Shown: in pieces, positions 35,762 through 48,124 of the stretch
How the letters are laid out: each line of letters begins with the position of its first letter
Numbering within the stretch: the first letter of the stretch is position 1
DNA from: Apiospora phragmitis
Taxonomy: Eukaryota > Ascomycota > Sordariomycetes > Amphisphaeriales > Apiosporaceae
DNA length: 64,000 bases
Reading direction: 5' to 3'
Assembly: GCA_038363925.1 (NCBI GenBank)
Contig: JAQQWL010000009.1
Location: forward strand, 1,488,001 to 1,552,000
The notes under the pieces: generated by a model
What the model saw: the letters and a program-made list of their open reading frames with translations, nothing else
Told to the model about the DNA's origin: nothing
Databases searched by the model: none
Made by a program: the position numbers and the translations under genes

Positions 35762-36600
35762 CCTACGTAGAGCCTATATAAAAGTAATAGAAATTATTAA
35801 TAAAGAACGTAGCGTAAGGAGGAAAAAATAAAAGAGACTTTAAAAGGCTATTAACGAAACCCTTAAGATTTTATAATTAAGCGACGCTTAATTAGCGTGA
35901 ATTAAATATTAATTAAGCGGTTAAACGGTTAAATAAGCGTTTAAAAAGAAATAGGAATAAAAATAGTTCTACGCCGTTACTCTTACGCGAGGCCGCCGCG
36001 AACTAGCTATAAAGTCGCCGCTAAACTAGGGAAGGTACCGTCGTTATAACGATGTATTTAAGCACGAAGCGTCGGTCTTAATATAAACACGTACCGGAAG
36101 AATAGGACTTAGGTCGTTCCTATTTACTTACCAGGTTTTAGACGTCTTAACGCCGCTATATAATTATAATAAAAGGTAAGAAATAATTAAACACTTAATT
36201 CTATATTATAAAAACTTCGAGGAAAAGTAAAAGTAACTAATTAAATAACTAATACTTAATCCACTACGAACTCGCCGTGATCTAGCGGCGCTTACTATAA
36301 AAAAAATATAATAAGGGTAATCGTAAAGTAGCTCTTATAGACCGGTTAATTACCGCTATATAAGCTAGTAATAGAGATTAGGGGACCACCTAAACCCGGA
36401 TAATCTCTTCAGGCCCTAAAGTAAGGGTTACTAGGCTGGTAAGTAAGAACCAGCACGGTAACGTCGAGCACGTAAGGTAGATTTTTCGATATCGGTAGCG
36501 TGTATTTTTAATCCAGCTTCGGCACGGTTTATTATACGAGGGACTAGGTAAATATACCGAAGGCCTTCGGCCTACGGCGTACTATTAATAATAATAATAG
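35762..36600 (+). mobile_element. LINE copy 1, right part: 3' end
   Basis: The sequence after the Gypsy insertion continues exactly where 27,981 stopped: the join GCTCCTAC/GTAGAGCCTATATAAAAG aligns with GCTCTTACGTAACGCCTATA near 47,292 in copy 2. It ends in the 14-bp palindrome CCGAAGGCCTTCGG (around 36,558-36,571), GGCCTACGGCGTA and an ATTAATAATAATA tail, also present at the end of copy 2 (48,090-48,124). Confidence 0.8.
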
Positions 36601-37739
36601 CTAGTAATATTAAAATCGTATTTTAAATTTAAATTAATAATTTAAATCGCTTTATTTTTTTCGATTTATTTTAAAGGTTATATTATTAACTTATTATTTT
36701 ATTTTTAATTATTATTATATTTTATATTATAATAAAGGCACGATTAAGTTTTAATTACTCGATAAGTTTAAAGTTTACGTATTTTATTTAATTCGACTTA
36801 TAAACTATTTTTTTCTTATTTTAATTTAATTAATTAAACGTTTAAAATATTAAGCTTTTTTTTTAACTTATAAAATAATAACCTAATATAAATACTTTTA
36901 AGTTAAATGTTTTTATTATAAATTAAAGTTTTAAATTAATATATATAATAAGAATTAATAAGTGTAAATACTTTTTAAATAAATATTTATTAATTACTAA
37001 GTTATTTAAAGCTTAAAGAGATTATTTTTTAACCGCGGCCTTATTTTTATTTACGTAACTAAGAGTTTAAAAGTTTAAAAATATCTTATAAGTAAATATT
37101 AATAGCTCGCTACTTATTAATTATAATTTAAAGTTTAAAAGCTAACTTTTAAGCCTAGTGCTATATTTAAATATAATAATAGAATTTTATTAATTATATA
37201 TTTTATTATAAAGTAATTTTATATATAATTATTATAATCGTTTAAAATAAATAATTATTATTACTTTAAATTTTCTAGTTTTATTTATAATAAATAAATA
37301 TTTCGTAATTATATTAATATTACTTTATTATTAATTTATCTTTTAAATAAATAAACGAATAATTAGTTTTAAGAATATATTTATAAATTATAAAAGTTAT
37401 CCCCGTAATTTAAAAACTATTATTATTCATGTCTATCTTTAGTGCGAGCTGCGAGGGGCATCGTATGCCCCTCTTTATAAAATAAAAAAGGGGTTCGTGC
37501 GCGCAGGCACGTGGCACCCCTTTTAGAGTAGTATAGAAAACCTCAGTTCCTCCTGTTTTAATAAAAATAGTATTATTTATATTTATAAATTTTATAACGG
37601 TTATTTATTTATAATAAGTAATATTTTAAATAAAAATCTTAGTTAATTTAATTAATTTAATTATATAATAACTATTATATAAATTTATAATATTATTAAT
37701 TTTATTTATATTATAAATAAATTAAGCGAGAATATTTTT
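36601..37739. other. AT-rich, strongly mutated sequence of uncertain origin
   Basis: Position and orientation suggest it could be the C-terminal half of the pogo-like transposase relic that starts at 38,187 on the minus strand. The mutation load is too high to recognise the DDE motifs. It contains one normal-composition patch with two hairpins (37,453-37,524). Confidence 0.35.
37453..37524. repeat. GC-rich double hairpin inside AT-rich sequence
   Basis: GAGGGGCAT (37,453-37,461), CGT, ATGCCCCTC (37,465-37,473) is a perfect 9-bp hairpin. Twelve bases later AAAAGGGGT (37,486-37,494) pairs with ACCCCTTTT (37,516-37,524), with CGTGC/GCACG pairing inside. The patch keeps several CA/TG dinucleotides although both flanks are saturated with TA. 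Confidence 0.7.
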
Positions 37740-38187
37740 AATAAAATCTCACTTTAAAATAAAGAAAAAAAAGCTAGATATTCTCTTCGAGTATATAATA
37801 AACGCGTCGGAAATCTATCGTCGTGGCTAGTATAGTTTTCAACTTAGGGTAACGGGCGATAAATCTCCTTACCTAGTGGATTCCAAGGAGTAGGGCGCGC
37901 TGGTCTATCTTGAGTAGCCGGGCGACGAATAGCCGGAACACGTTATGCTTTAGTGTAAGGCCTAGCTGCACCTGTCGGATAGCCTAGGTTTTAATATATT
38001 CCCCCTGGGCGGAAGAGAGGGTCTTGGCGGACTCTTTAGACTCGGTCCGGGTCGGTCTGCCCCTGATTCTGTTCCGCAAGGTGGCTCGGGGTACCTTGAG
38101 TCTTTTAGATGCTGTACGTTCCGACTCGCCAGCTTGTACGGCTAAAATGGCACGTTAAATGGCGGATTCGGGGGTTAGGATAGGCAT
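37740..38187 (-). pseudogene. Pogo/Fot-like transposase, N-terminal part
   Basis: From an ATG at 38,187 the minus strand reads MPILTPESAI, a stop (a former CAA), RAILAVQAGESERTASKRLK, then VPRATLRNRIRGRPTRTES. This is the psq-type helix-turn-helix of fungal Tc1/mariner-pogo transposases. It goes on through a CENP-B-type HTH (FVARLLKIDQRALLL, RRFIARYPKLKT) and TTIDFRRV. Homology blurs beyond about 37,760, where mutation suddenly becomes heavy. No inverted terminal repeats were found. It is a different family from the pogo-like element at 43,231-45,155. Confidence 0.75.
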
Positions 38188-39050
38188 GGCTAGAAAGCAC
38201 GAGAAGTGACGATTTTGGCAGTATCCTCTAATTTCTAATGAGGGGGTTGGATGCTGACTTATATGCGAAAAGGGGGTTAGGGGGCTTCGCTTATCGGTAG
38301 TCAATTTGGGTGGCTGCTTATGTGGTAGGAAGACTAAGTGGTTAGGGTGCTTACTGGGGGTTTTGCCTGCTCGTAAGTTATGCAATATATCCATGTTGTT
38401 TCCATTTGAGCGCCCCGTTCCGAAGTTGGAGTTACAAAGAGCAAGTTTTCGAAGCTGATTGTGGGAAACCCCTCTTACTTATTCTGAGGTAGAATACTTT
38501 GTGGATATTCAGGATGGTTGGACGAGTTTGGAGGAGAGCATCCGCAGGAACACCACTGATCTCGCATGAAATACATCACTACGCCGTTACGGCACAGAAG
38601 ACCGCTTCAGCCTCGCGGCTCATTGGACTAGGCAGATATAGCACGAGGGCGGCGGAGTAGGCGCCGTTACATGTTAAAAAGAGAAAGCGCTGTTCTGGGG
38701 CCCAAATTTGGCAAGCGTGGGATCCCATTTTATGATGGCATAACAGCGAGGTAATACAGTGGATGGTGGTTGCTCCTGTGTACTGAGTATATAGCCCCAC
38801 TTCATGAGGCACGGGCTGATTGGATAGGCGTAGCCGCTCAACTTGTGCCCCACTTGCCCTATCGGCAAGTTCGAGTAATCCCCTTCCTGTTACTCTCTTT
38901 CCACCTAGCCGGCTTATAAGAGTGAGCCAGGAGTACGCATTCCAGGCTACCAAGCCCTAGCTGGTCGCTCACCAGTAAAGCTTTACGTCCTAAGGATGGC
39001 GCCAACTCGTTCTCGACCCGTTTTATAGGGCCCTCACCAAGGTTTTTTAA
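38188..39050. other. Normal-composition island without a recognised gene
   Basis: Composition is that of unique DNA, with many CA/TG. The frame 38,579-38,953 (minus, 124 residues) has no recognisable domain. It may be the upstream part of the transposase element or unique DNA stranded between mutated repeats. Confidence 0.4.
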
Positions 39051-39639
39051 ATAAGTTCATTCACCGAGAATAATAGAACCGAGTTTCGAAAGGCCCGAAG
39101 TCTTTAACGGCGACGCAGCATACAACACTCCGAAAGCAACTATAAGAAGTCTGTTTTCTAAAGCCGGCATAGGCTAATAAAACTAAGATTAATATAGTAA
39201 GAATTTTACGGAAATAGAAAATATAAGACTCGTCCCATTCCTTAATTAGCTATATAGCTTTAATTAATAGAATAGCTTTTATCGCGATATTATAAACGGG
39301 TTATAAAAAGCCGTCTTTAAATAAGTTAACCGAGTAGCCGTAATAGACTTTTTATTATATATATATAAAATATACCGGATTAAGTTATAAAGTATATTTT
39401 AAAAATATTATTATTAATATAAATAGCTTTATATTAACGTTAATAACCGTTATATTAATATAAATAATAATAAAGAAATTTTTAAAATATATAAATTATA
39501 AATAAATACTTTTAATTATTAATAATTTCGTAATAATATAACGTTACTTTAATACCTCTTTTTAAACTCCATTTTTTAAGTATTAATAATAAACTAGTTA
39601 TAAATTTTAATAATATTTTTACTCTTTTAATCTTTAATA

Positions 39640-41000
39640 TCGCTTATAATAACGGTGTTTTCGTAAATAAACGTTAACGTATTAATTTCTTTAGTATATA
39701 TTAAGCTTTAATATATATAAGAGCACGACTTAATAAACTTATAAATAACGAAATACGTAAATTATTAAATAAATCTTAAAAAGATTTATTTATTTTTAAA
39801 TACTTAATTAATTCGAATAAAAATAATAACTATATATTAAATAAGTTTTAATTACTCGATAATATTTTAACCCGTAAAACTACTAATCGTGGTCGCTCGA
39901 AAGCGTTATATTACGAAAATATTCGACTTATAATAATACGCTATTTAAAAACCGGCTAAAACATGTTTTTTATAGCTATAAAATTTATATACTATAAAGG
40001 AATAAATAATAACCCGAAGCTATAAATATTAATTATTATAATAATTTCGGAATTATTCCTAATATATTGTTTAATACGATCTTTTAATTTATTATAACGC
40101 GTAAATTAATATTTAATTTTATTAATATAATTATTTATATAGCCTTTTATAACAACGCCTTTAATACTTTAAGCTTAACGACTATCCGGCGGGTCTTCTA
40201 AGTTAAGAACGCGGGCCCGGTTAAGTGTATAGCCTTTTAATAAAAAAAAGCGTAATTAAAGCGGCCGGTTTTTCGTATAAGAAATAAAATTATTCGATAT
40301 TATAAGCTTCGCAATAACTTAAAATAATAAAGCTTTAATATAAAGAATAAAAAATCTATTATATTAAAAGCTTTTCGAAAAAAGAATATTAACGTTATAA
40401 ATAATAAGTCTTAATTTAATATTACTTTATTATTTATATTAAAATTAAATAAAAAAAGCCCTTAGCACTATACGAAATTAAGCGCTACGCTATAATCTTA
40501 AATAAGCTACGTTTAATAATACGTATATTAACGAAAACATCGAATTTAATATATAAAACGCTTTTTTAAACGAACTAATAAAAAACGCTTTAATTAACCT
40601 ATTTACTTATATCGAGATAACGCGTAATTCACGGGCTCGAAAAAAGATAGTCTCTAAATAAGTTTAAGAGTCCTTACCGCCGGATCTCGAAATTAAAGCG
40701 CTGAAACAACGACGAGAAATACTTAAAGCCGGTTAGTATCGATATAAAGAATAAAGAAATAAAAAGGAAATCCGAGTCTTATTAAAAAGCATTAAAACGA
40801 AATAAACGTAACGCGTAAACAATGTTAAAAAGCAGTACCGGTAATACTTCTTTTATAATAAGCCCACGTAGGACATCGAGAGGTAGGTCGTAAATAAAAA
40901 AGAATTAAAAGACCTTAAGAAAGCTTAGTAACTAAAGATCGACCTCTAAGTCCCCGAACGCGTAAAGCTAGCTAGAACTTTCCTTTTTTAACCGGAACTA
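39640..41000 (+). pseudogene. DUF3435 (tyrosine-recombinase-like) gene relic
   Basis: Read through RIP stops, the plus strand gives KTTNRGRSKALYYENIRLII (39,878-39,935), FIYYKGINNNPK (about 39,985), a stretch ending NTYINENIEFNI (40,520-40,556), YIEITRNSRARKKIVSK (near 40,610-40,660), SLPPDLEIKALKQRREILKA (40,673-40,735), YFFYNKPT, DIER (40,848-40,880) and VPERVKLARTF (40,955-40,985). These blocks in this order are characteristic of fungal DUF3435 proteins, a family related to tyrosine recombinases that includes the captains of Starship elements as well as many others. The N-terminal half is too mutated to delimit, so the left end is approximate. Whether it was a captain cannot be told: no flanking Starship-type repeat was identified. 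Confidence 0.75.
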
Positions 41001-41399
41001 CCTAACTTTAAAAACATACTAGAGTTATATATTCACGCTATCGATATTATATTACGACTTTATTAAAAACGGAAAACGCTTAAATATACTCGTATATATA
41101 AACGAGTATAGGTTTAATTAGCCGGATAAGAGAGAGTACTAAAGAATGAGGAGAAATTATTAATAACTTAATCGAACTATTAAATAATCGAAAATAAACT
41201 TTATTATTTAAATCTACGAGGTCGAATTAATTTAAGCGAACTTTTATTAAGGGGACGTAGTTAAGGCGCTATAGTATAAATAATCCGATAAATGATCCGA
41301 TAATTATTAACGCCGGTCGCGCCGAATTCGTATAGAATTAATACTACCCGCGTAATAACGTCGCGGCGTATAATTAAAGACCTTAAACGCTTTAAACCC

Positions 41400-44300
41400 G
41401 TCCTAGTAATAATAATAGATCGAAAAGAAGTATCGAAAAAGCGATTAAATATTTAAAGAGATTAATTACTAATTTAATAGCCTTTAAAAAAATTTATAAA
41501 GAGATTTTTTAAATAATTAGGGAACTTTATACCGAAACGACCGAATTATAACCGTATCTTAACGATAATAATAACGCGCCGGTAACCCGCGGAGAACTAC
41601 GAAAAATAATCGGAGAAATTATTACTTAAGTTATATAAGATTTTAAAGCTATATAAATTAAGTTTTAAGCTTAAGTTATAACCGCGCTATTATATAGTAG
41701 TAACCTCGTTACTTAATAATTAAAAGTTATTATTTTAACTTATCGAACCTATAAAGTAATAATTAAAAATATAAATTAATTAAGCGATATATAAAAAAAG
41801 AGGCTAAGAAATATTATATAGAGTATAAATATAATAATCGGGTATAGCGAGGCTATTATAACGAGGAAGTTATTTAGCGGTAATATTATTTTTATTTTTA
41901 AAAACGAGGCGAAAAAATATATAAAAAATAATAAATAAGTTTTAAACGTTTTTAAAAATAACGCGTAATTTATTCGTAAAAAATTAATAATTATTACGAA
42001 AAAGATTTTAATAAAGAAACTACGAGATATTTACGACGAAGCCGCGTTATTATATAGTTTATTTATAAATAAATATAATCCGAAAAAAATTTCGAAGTAT
42101 AAGCGTAGCTTGCTAAAAAGTCTCGAGGCGTATTACGTATCCCTTATTTTATATATAAGCTCCGTCTAAATTACGAAGGATTTATATAATAACGGCTTAA
42201 TATAAAACTCCGAGATTTTTAATTACGAACCGTATAACGCTAGCTTTTATATTTAATAATATTACCGTTATTACGGTTATAATTATATAACTAAATATTA
42301 TTAAAAATAGTAACGATACGGTTATTATTTTATAATAATATATTTTAAAAAAGATTAAAAGTATTCTTAAAAAGGACTACGAGGTAAGAAACGTTAGGTT
42401 AATTACGGTAAAAAATATACGGCGTAAGATTGCGGCTGCCCTATAGCGATCTAGTAGAGAAAACGCGTAAGAAAAGCTTATACTTACCGGTTTCGCTAGT
42501 TCGAAGTCCGTAGTACCGGCGATAGCTCGGTAAAAATAGGGCGTTTATTATCACCGGCGATATTTCTTATTAGCGATAAAGAAAGGTATATAATAATTTC
42601 GCGGAAGAAAGGCCGCCCGCGATTCGATTCGATAACGAGTAGCTAAGGTAGAGAGATACGCTCGTAAAGCCGGCGCGGTACCGCCGCTTTCCGATTAGTA
42701 TAAGATATTATTATAATTTTATAATTATAAACTTACGAGTAATATATTAAAATATTATAGTATTAAAAGTAATAATAATATTTATATTAATTAATTAAAA
42801 GAAGTATAATATATTAATATTATAAAAAGTATAAACGAGTTTTTATACTTAGGCCGCGTATTATTTAAAAATAGTTAAGTATTAAGTAATTTACGGCGAA
42901 GGCCGAGCGGCTATTTATATATATAAATAATTCGATATTATTAAATTAAAAATTAAAGTAGGCCCCGATTAAGCTGCCGTTATAATACCGACGGAAAAAA
43001 GTGGCCGTTTTATTATATAGTTTATATATTCGCCGATTTAAGAAACTTCCCGGTAGCGGAGCTTTTTAAGCGACCTCGATGCGACCTCGTACCCGGGCGA
43101 TATTTGCTCGTCGGAGATTTTAATATATATTATCCGCTCTAAAATATGTACGGTAAGAAATCGTACGGAGTAGATAACTTTTTTATTTTTACGGATCGAT
43201 AAAACCTAGAGCTAGCTATACTATAAGCTAAAGCACCCCTCCACGGACTACCCCTTCGCGGACTAGAAAACTTACTAAACATACCATTTTAATTTAAAGT
43301 TATTTCTATAGCTAAAATTAATCAGGACATGCTATTTTCTAGTATTCTTAATAATAATATAATCCTTTGTTTCCGTTCTATTATTTTTTATTCCCTCTAT
43401 ATTGTTCTGCGGTCTACTTAGCACCTTAACGTCGGTAGATTCGTTCTTAAATATAACCCTACCTTTTAGCCTCCGCTTAGCCCGTTATATATTAATTATA
43501 CGAATAAATCGCTATCCCGGTACGATTCTTACTTTTTAACGTATTTTAATAGTTTTTTTATTAAGTTTAGCTTAAAAATAATTAATTTAAGCTTCGAAGT
43601 TCGCGATTTTATTAATTTATTTATTAAAAGCTTTATTAGTTTTACGAGTAAAGAGTTTTTAAAAAAGGAAGTTAAAAGTAAGGTTTATAACGGCTAATTT
43701 TCGATTATTATTTTTTAATACCTAACTATTAAAAGGTGTTTTAATAAGTATTAGGGTTAATTCGGCGACGAAATCGGGCGTTAATTCTTTATTAATTACC
43801 AGGGGTAGCTTTAGACGTAGTTGGGCGATACTCTTATCCTTTAGGATAACATATTTCGATAATAAAGGTTTCGATCGATCCCGTGGATAAATCTTAGCTA
43901 TTTTTTAAGCATTTTAAATCGTTAAAGGAGTTAAAACGTTAATCCTAGCCTAGCGGTATACTTTTAATATATTTAATTTAATAAGCTTAAGTTTAAAGAC
44001 CGCGTTTAAATATATTTTTAAAAGGATCTTTAGCTTTTTCTTTAATAGCTTAAAAACCCTTATATTTAAAACTTATACGATATAATTATAATATAGCTTA
44101 TAAAAAACGAGCTATATTTTATTAATAAAATAAAGCTATAAAAAATCTTCGTTTATATATAAATTATAGCCGTTATAAATTAAGACGATTTATTTATTAC
44201 CGTAACGAGACCGAATATAAGGAATAAAGATATTCTAAATTTAATTTAATATTATAGGATTATTAGTTTACCCTTTAGGCGATACTTTGAACCGCTAGTC

Positions 44301-47300
44301 ATCTTAAAGATGGCCATCTTAGTCTGGAAACCATTGGCTTTAAACGTCGGCCCCTTTGAAAATAACCAGCGGCGGGAGGGCTACCCTATTACAGCCCACA
44401 CACTTTAGGGCAGTAATCCATTCCCTTTTCTCGACGTCTTTTTTAAAGGCTAGATAGCTAGTAGCTTCGGTAACCACCTAGTGGTCACCGCTAACGTCTT
44501 AGCCGATGCCTATTTCGTTAGTATTATAGAAGCGTTTAAAAAGGATATTAGCCAGCTCCGAGGTATTAAATCTGTCGAAAAAACGTTAATATTAGCGATA
44601 ATTGCTTTATTAACGCGGCTATAATTAATTATTTTAGACCTAATGGTTTTAACGAACTCGTTTCTAATTAAAAATCGGGTATATTAACGTTACCTTAACG
44701 TATAAGACGCCTCGAAAGCGTTTAATATCCGTTAGGCTATATATTTAAATTTAACGAGCGTTAGCGCGAAGCCTAGTTTAGCCTAGCCGATAACTTAATT
44801 CACTAATTAGGTCTTAAAAAATAGTAATAATACCTGCTAGTTTTTATTTAGCTTTTATCGCGTCGGTATACCGGCTAGGCGCCGGATGACGTAGGATCGG
44901 TTAGTATCTTATCTACGGACAGCTTCGCGAACACCTAGTCCGAGCTTTACGTTACGTATCGCAGCCTGCGCGTATCTTTAAGTATTAAACGATAATATAG
45001 AGAAATAACTAAAAAAAAACAAATAAAATAATAATAATATATATAATTAAGAAGTAAAGGTAATAAAAGAAATCTATATTATTATTTAAGGGTTTAACGC
45101 GTTTATAGAGCGAAACGCGGTGGTTCGTGAAAGGGTGGTCCGTAGAGGGGTGCTTTAGTTTATAAAGAAATTACGAGACGACGCTACGGATAAAAAGAGT
45201 TTACGTTAAATCTAGCCTAGGTGATACGAGGAACGATAATTTTATATAAAAGAGACCTTAGTTTAAAAGGTTTTAATTATAAGGCGTAAATTATTTATAT
45301 CGAATTAGAAATTAATTCGTTACGAGGTAATAAAACGAAAGTAGAGGGATAAAACTAGACGATATTAAATAAGGGGCTAGTATAAGCGGAAGACGGAGTA
45401 CGTTTAACCGATATTATTAAGTTAATAAGCTCGAAAGAGCTAGATTAAACTATTAATAACCTTATAAGTATTTTATAAAAGATTATTAATATAATAACGT
45501 TAAAAAAAACCCCTTATATTAATAAAGGTACGCTTTAATAATTATCGGAAATCTAAGAAGTATAAATTATAACGAAATAACGATACCGAGCTTACCTTGC
45601 GGTACCCTCGTAATATATTTAGAATTAATATACCGAATTAAAAACGGACTTAAAAAGAATTGTTTAAAAGGCGAAACGAGGAGCTAGCGCTACGTAGTCG
45701 CCGCTGCCTCCCACGACTTTAAAACATTTTAATCGCTCGAATAATAGGCCCGGCTATAAAGCTAAACGCTATTACAAATAACGGGTATCCTAGAATTAAG
45801 ACGTAGCGAAAGAGCTGTTATTAAGGCACGAAGCTACGAAGAGAAAGTTACGCTCTTTTCGGAGAGGTTCTTCCCTAACTTAGAAGCCGACCTTACGGAC
45901 CTAAATAACGTAACGAACTACGCCCCTAGGCTTACTTTTATCGAAATAGAGGTAATAGTTAAAGAGATAAAATATATTATTAAATAAACGAAACCTTAAA
46001 AGGTTTTAAAGGAAGACTTTTTATTTATTAGCTTTTTTAAAGCGTATAAGGAACCCTTTTTCTAGACGTTAGCCGGCTTAGCGATTACGAGCTTTCGACT
46101 TACTTACTTCTTTAAATGTTTTCGTACGGTAAAGGTTATTATAATCCTAAAGCTAAATAAAATAATAACTAAAAAATAAATATTTAATAAATAAAAACTT
46201 ATTTCACTACTTAATATAATTAAAAAGGTAATAAAAACGGCTATAAACCGGCGAATTACCAGAATAGCCGAAAAGTGCTCGCTTTTATCGAAAAGCTAGA
46301 TAAAGAACTAGACGTAGCGGTCTACCGAGCTAGCTATTCGACTAATTATCGACGTTATCTATATAACGTAGTAATAGAAAGGCGTTACTTCCTTTTTTTA
46401 GTTTAATATTAAAGGTATTTTTAATATAATTAATTATAAAAAATTAATCGTTATATTTTATAAAAAAAGACTATTAAATTAAGTTTATTAATAAATCGAA
46501 AACTTTATTACGAATAAATAAATCTACTTTTATTTTAACGGTAAATTATTAAAAAAGATCTAACTCCGCGTTAATATTTCGTAAAGCTTTCCGTTATTAT
46601 TAATTCTTTTTATTCTTTATATCGCTACTTTATACGAAGAATTAAAAGATTATAAGCGGCTTATTATTATCGGGTTTATAAATAATACGAATTTTATTAT
46701 TATAAAACTAAACTACGCTATAAATTACCGTAATTTAAAAAAAGTATAAGAGACTTATAACTACTAAGTATGTACGAAAAAAATAAAGTTCGAACTTAAA
46801 AAGAACGAGCTTATCCACTTTATTAAAACGCGAAAAGCTTATACGTTATAGGTACGCCTAGGAAACGCCGCTATATCGCTAGTAACCTCGGCGAGATTCC
46901 TCGGCGTATAGCTCTATTAAAAATTATAATAAAAGGACTATATTTTAAAAATTAAAGCGAAAATAATAACTTAAATATTAGCTCTTATTAGGCTCGTAGC
47001 GTTAACGTAAAGATATTTAGTACGAAAAGCGAAAGAGCTTTATACGAAAATAATACGTAACGTATTAGTATACGGAGCGTCGGCCTAGTATAAAGTGGCC
47101 AATATTAAGAAAAAGCTAGCCCTTAGTTTTATAATAGTTTAAAACTTTTGTCTCTAAGTTATTATAAGGGTATATAAAGTAACCCTTTAATATTACTTAA
47201 AAATTAAAGCGGTAGTTCCTCCCCTTAACCTTTATTTAAATACGAAGGCGGCTGGCTTCGAAATACGTACGGAGGTTACTAAGAAATTATAGCTCTTACG

Positions 47301-48124
47301 TAACGCCTATATAAAAACGGTAAAAATTATTAATAACGAACGAAACGTAAGAGGAGAAAAAAAAAAACCTTAAAAAATTATTAATAAAGTTTTTATAACT
47401 TTATAATTAAACGACGCTTAATTAATATTAATTAAATAATAATTAAGCGGTTAAATGGTCGAATAAGCGCTTAAAAAAATAGGAATAAAACTAATTCTAT
47501 ATCGTTACTCTTATACGTAGCCGCCGCGAACTAATTACGGAGTTACCGTTAAACTAAAAAGCGTGCCGTCGTTATAAAGATATATTTAAATATAAAACGT
47601 TAGTCTTAATATAAATACGTATTAAAAAAATAAAGTTTAAATTATTTTTATTTATTTATTAAGTTTTAAACGTCTCGACGCCGTTATATAATTATAATAA
47701 AAAGCGAGAAATAATTAAATACTTAATTTTATATTATAAAAACTTTAAAAAAAAAATAAAAATAATTAATAAAATAATTAATACTTAATTTATTATAAAC
47801 TCGTTACGATTTAATAACACTTATTATAAAAAAAGATACGGCGAAAGTTATTATAAAGTAGCTTTTATAAACCGGTTAATTACCGCTATATAAGCTAATA
47901 ATAAAGATTAAAGAATTACTTAAACCGAGATAATCTCTTTAAACTTTAAAATAAAGGTTATTAAATTAATAAATAAGAATTAATATAATAACGTCGAGTA
48001 TATAAAATAAGTTTTACGATATAATAGCGTATATTTTTAATCTAGCTTCGGCACGGTTTATTATATAAAGGACTAAATAAATATACCGAAGGCTTTCGGC
48101 CTACGGCGTATTATTAATAATAAT
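41400..48124 (+). mobile_element. LINE copy 2, longer copy interrupted by a pogo-like element
   Basis: The right half (45,566-48,124) aligns with LINE copy 1. Upstream lie an ORF1-like region (about 41,450-42,700; APVTRGELRKIIGEII near 41,580-41,625) and an endonuclease region with LLVGDFNIYYPL, a stop, NMYGKKSYGVDNFFIFTDR (43,095-43,200). GDFN is the classic apurinic-type endonuclease motif of LINEs. The reverse transcriptase region (46,030-47,240) repeats copy 1, and the 3' end carries the same palindrome (one base mutated, CCGAAGGCTTTCGG). All frames are broken by RIP stops. The left limit is uncertain because the DUF3435 relic ends nearby and both are degraded. Confidence 0.75.
43231..45155 (-). 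mobile_element. Pogo/Fot-like DNA transposon with inverted repeats inside LINE copy 2
   Basis: The left end AAGCACCCCTCCACGGAC (43,231-43,248) is the inverse of the right end with few mismatches over about 35 bp (GTCCGTAGAGGGGTGCTT, 45,138-45,155). TA flanks both ends (43,229-43,230 and 45,156-45,157), as for Tc1/mariner insertion. On the minus strand a transposase is readable through stops: VKLGLGVREAVRR, IRRLAGIPTR (about 44,860-44,920), YTRFLIRNEFVKTIRSKI, then ALPPLVIFKG-like positions and KANGFQTKMA near 44,310-44,350. It is a degraded DDE_1 transposase with an N-terminal psq-type HTH. Length 1,925 bp is normal for fungal pogo elements. Confidence 0.8.

Noticed and set aside
38579..38953. 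124-residue minus-strand frame in the normal-composition island
   Set aside because: No recognisable domain, no codon-usage signal, surrounded by mutated repeats; described only as an unassigned region.
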